Assembly: GCA_028694715.1 (NCBI GenBank)
Contig: JAQVKJ010000046.1
Coordinates: 1-8,008 of the forward strand
Direction of reading: 5' to 3'
Origin: Weeksellaceae bacterium
Lineage (GTDB): Bacteria > Bacteroidota > Bacteroidia > Flavobacteriales > Weeksellaceae
DNA length: 8,008 nt
Positions 6,722-8,008 of this stretch are shown here, piece by piece. Position 1 is the stretch's first letter. Each line of letters begins with the position of its first letter. The notes beneath the pieces were generated by a model. It was given only the letters and a program-made list of their open reading frames with translations. It searched no databases and was not told the origin of the DNA. Both the position numbers and the translations under genes were made by a program.

Positions 6722-7461
6722 ATTGTATAATTATAGAAGATGAAAAACCGGCCGCAAGGTACCTCGAAAGAATGCTCCAAAAGCAGGGCATCAAGCCCTC
6801 AGCAGTGCTAAACAGCGTCAAACAATCGGTGGAATGGTTCAAGAACCATCCTGAACCCGAGTTGATTTTTCTTGACATACAACTTGGAGACGGTATCAGC
6901 TTTGAGATATTCGAACAAATACAGCCCAAATGTGCAATTATTTTCACTACCGCGTACGACGAATATGCCCTGAAAGCTTTCAAATTCAATAGCATTGATT
7001 ATCTGCTCAAACCCATCCAAGAAAACGAATTAATAAATGCACTTCACAAATTCAATGAACACAAAGGAGCAGTTTCATGGGACTTGCTGAAACTCAAAGA
7101 AATGTTGATTCAGAATTTTGATAACAAATACAGAGAACGATTCTTGGTGCGTGCAGGCAACAACCTCAGAACCATTGAAACACAAAGCATAAGCTGTTTT
7201 TATTCAAAAGACAAATCCACATACTTGATAACCGAAGACCGTCAATTTCCGGTGGACGCAAGTCTGAATGAACTCGAAACCCAACTGAATCCAAACGATT
7301 TTTTCAGGATCAATCGAAATGCAATCGTACACCTAAAATTCATAAACAAAATAAAAACACATTCAGGCAGCCGTTTCATTCTACAAGTCCACAAAATGAC
7401 AGAGGAATTTATCGTCAGCCGCGAACGCATCAACGACTTCAAAAACTGGCTGGAAAGCTGA
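6718..7461 (+). CDS. LytTR-family response regulator
   Basis: This 247-residue cytoplasmic transcription regulator is the partner of the LytS-type kinase. The receiver domain (about 1-115) has the acidic pair E7-D8 (IIIEDE), the phospho-acceptor D53 in LIFLDIQLGDG, T78 in IIFTTAYDEYA, and K98-P99 in DYLLKP. A linker of about 20 residues follows. The LytTR DNA-binding domain (about 138-246) has RFLVRAGNNLRTIE, the Y-x-x-D/E-x-x-like FYSKDKSTYLITEDRQFPVDASLNELE, the hallmark FFRINRNAIVHLKFI, and the final VSRERINDFKNWL. All residues needed for phosphorylation are present. The start overlaps the previous stop (ATGA). LytTR proteins bind direct repeats, and a candidate pair lies before the operon at 4310-4336, so autoregulation is plausible. 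Other targets cannot be inferred. Confidence 0.93.
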   Translation: MNCIIIEDEKPAARYLERMLQKQGIKPSAVLNSVKQSVEWFKNHPEPELIFLDIQLGDGISFEIFEQIQPKCAIIFTTAYDEYALKAFKFNSIDYLLKPIQENELINALHKFNEHKGAVSWDLLKLKEMLIQNFDNKYRERFLVRAGNNLRTIETQSISCFYSKDKSTYLITEDRQFPVDASLNELETQLNPNDFFRINRNAIVHLKFINKIKTHSGSRFILQVHKMTEEFIVSRERINDFKNWLES

Positions 7462-7660
7462 ATTTTCATTGCTCTACTCCTGAGGATTGTATGCATTTAT
7501 GAATCAATGGCATGCAGTGTTTTGTCATTTTAAATTTCAAATTGTTCATAAAATGTGGAAACCAAAAACCAGGTTCGGCCAAAACATTGGAATTGAAAGG
7601 CTAATTTTATAACCGACAAAAAATCGCTAATTTTAATTTGCAACACAGATTAAATCCGGG
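7462..7660. other. Non-coding stretch after the LytTR gene
   Basis: No open frame with coding character, tRNA or strong GC hairpin was seen here. The LytTR operon has no evident intrinsic terminator within the first 190 bases after its stop. The stretch contains a 10-base direct repeat, listed separately, and a minus-strand ATGAATC (7499-7505) that is the complement of the GATTCAT repeat found before the operon. Confidence 0.5.
7600..7635 (+). repeat. 10-base direct repeat GCTAATTTTA
   Basis: GCTAATTTTA occurs at 7600-7609 and again at 7626-7635, 26 bp start to start. It lies upstream of the inverted repeat that precedes the ribonucleotide reductase gene. It could be part of a regulatory region or chance in AT-rich DNA. 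No known regulator site is recognised. Confidence 0.3.
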
Positions 7661-7711
7661 CATTTAAATCATGGGAATCAATGATTTGTGATTTAAATGT
7701 TTTTGATTTAA
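7650..7711. repeat. Nested inverted repeat upstream of the ribonucleotide reductase gene
   Basis: Perfect 11-base arms CATTTAAATCA (7661-7671) and TGATTTAAATG (7689-7699) enclose 17 bases, which contain a smaller inverted repeat AATCA-A-TGATT (7676-7686). Outer half-sites TTAAATC (7650-7656) and GATTTAA (7705-7711) extend the dyad imperfectly. Each main arm also holds the palindrome ATTTAAAT, with centres 29 bp apart. The 3' arm is followed by five T residues, so an AT-rich terminator for the upstream operon is possible. The position just before a promoter makes a paired operator equally likely. Confidence 0.6.
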
Positions 7712-7737
7712 CAGTAAAGTTTTCGCACTTAATTTTG
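7702..7737 (+). promoter_or_regulatory. Candidate promoter of the ribonucleotide reductase gene
   Basis: TAATTTTG (7730-7737) matches the -7 consensus TAnnTTTG. TTTG (7702-7705) lies 24 bases upstream, one base beyond the usual 17-23 range. Transcription would start near 7744, about 40 bases before the ATG at 7783. The -33 candidate abuts the 3' arm of the inverted repeat, so a protein bound there would touch the polymerase site. Confidence 0.45.
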
Positions 7738-7782
7738 GCAAATAGGTTAAAAATTAATTTAAAAAACTAAAATTTAATCAAA

Positions 7783-8008
7783 ATGGAGGAGGTATTGGAA
7801 AAAACAAAAACTTACACAACACAACAAGCATTCGAAGCAACACTCGAATACTTTAAAGGGGACGATTTGGCCGCGAGAGTATGGGTAAACAAGTATGCAC
7901 TTAAGGATTCGGATGGTAATCTTTATGAACTCACACCCGACGATATGCACCGCCGTATCGCACGAGAAATTGCGAGAATTGAACAGAAATACCCAACTCC
8001 ATTGACCG
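7783..8008 (+). CDS. Adenosylcobalamin-dependent (class II) ribonucleotide reductase, N-terminal fragment
   Basis: The frame from the ATG at 7783 stays open to the window edge (75 codons plus one base), so only the N-terminus is seen. After MEEVLEKTKTYTTQQAFEATL comes EYFKGDDLAARVWVNKYALKD, DGNLYELTPDDMHRRIAREIARIE and KYPTPLT. I recognise this as the start of the B12-dependent ribonucleoside-diphosphate reductase common in Bacteroidota, which makes deoxyribonucleotides from ribonucleotides using a cobalamin-generated radical. The catalytic cysteines and barrel lie beyond the window. Such proteins are usually more than 800 residues and sometimes carry inteins, which cannot be judged here. The alternative is another ribonucleotide reductase large subunit, but the typical class I ATP-cone N-terminus is absent. 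The start is preceded by an A/T-rich leader; no cobalamin riboswitch is visible. Confidence 0.75.
   Translation, partial: MEEVLEKTKTYTTQQAFEATLEYFKGDDLAARVWVNKYALKDSDGNLYELTPDDMHRRIAREIARIEQKYPTPLT

Noticed and set aside
6549..6995. Minus-strand open frame across the 2TM and regulator genes
   Set aside because: It overlaps two well-supported genes, shows no domain or signal, and reads like a reverse-complement shadow.
7641..7711. Canonical NrdR boxes
   Set aside because: The palindromes read ATTTAAAT-centred sites and do not match the known NrdR consensus with its ACAC/GTGT ends. Only the roughly three-turn spacing is similar.
7462..7782. Cobalamin riboswitch before the B12-dependent reductase gene
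   Set aside because: No B12-box-like conserved core or multi-stem GC-rich structure is visible. The only clear structure is the AT-rich dyad.
1..8008. CRISPR array, insertion sequence, tRNA or rRNA
   Set aside because: No regularly spaced repeats, transposase motifs with terminal inverted repeats, cloverleaf or rRNA-like sequence were seen.

Overview
The window looks like a chromosomal segment of a member of the Bacteroidota, probably a flavobacterium-like lineage. The evidence is AT-rich DNA, A-rich leaders without Shine-Dalgarno sequences, several TAnnTTTG elements (the -7 box of the Bacteroidetes primary sigma factor), a membrane '2TM' domain next to a LytS/LytTR two-component pair, and the N-terminus of a B12-dependent ribonucleotide reductase of the type common in this phylum. 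Nothing suggests a plasmid, phage or insertion sequence.

Left part (1-2609): kbl, glycine C-acetyltransferase of threonine breakdown, is complete on the + strand. It converges on a class I SAM-dependent methyltransferase on the - strand. That gene diverges from a small secreted protein that is extremely rich in lysine and arginine. Each of the divergent genes has a TAnnTTTG box in the shared 144-base intergenic region, and a strong hairpin terminator follows the basic protein.

Middle (2715-4265): an exported serine hydrolase of the class C beta-lactamase / penicillin-binding-protein fold with a C-terminal DUF3471-like domain. The frame is intact except for one in-frame TAA at codon 37, just after the signal peptide. 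It is therefore a very young pseudogene, a sequencing error or a recoded gene. The terminator hairpin ends only 11 bases before its start codon.

Right part (4386-7461): a probable four-gene operon. It encodes an exported TPR-like protein, a LytS-type membrane histidine kinase with a 2TM domain fused to its C-terminus, a free-standing 2TM protein paralogous to that tail, and a LytTR response regulator whose start overlaps the preceding stop. Upstream lies a candidate promoter with a pair of GATTCAT direct repeats 20 bp apart, about the spacing LytTR dimers use, which suggests autoregulation. This module is the most distinctive part of the window. The unit plausibly senses a membrane or envelope signal, but its signal and targets cannot be read from the sequence.

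End (7462-8008): a 321-base intergenic region carries a striking nested inverted repeat next to a candidate promoter. It is followed by the first 75 codons of the probable adenosylcobalamin-dependent ribonucleotide reductase, which is cut by the window edge.
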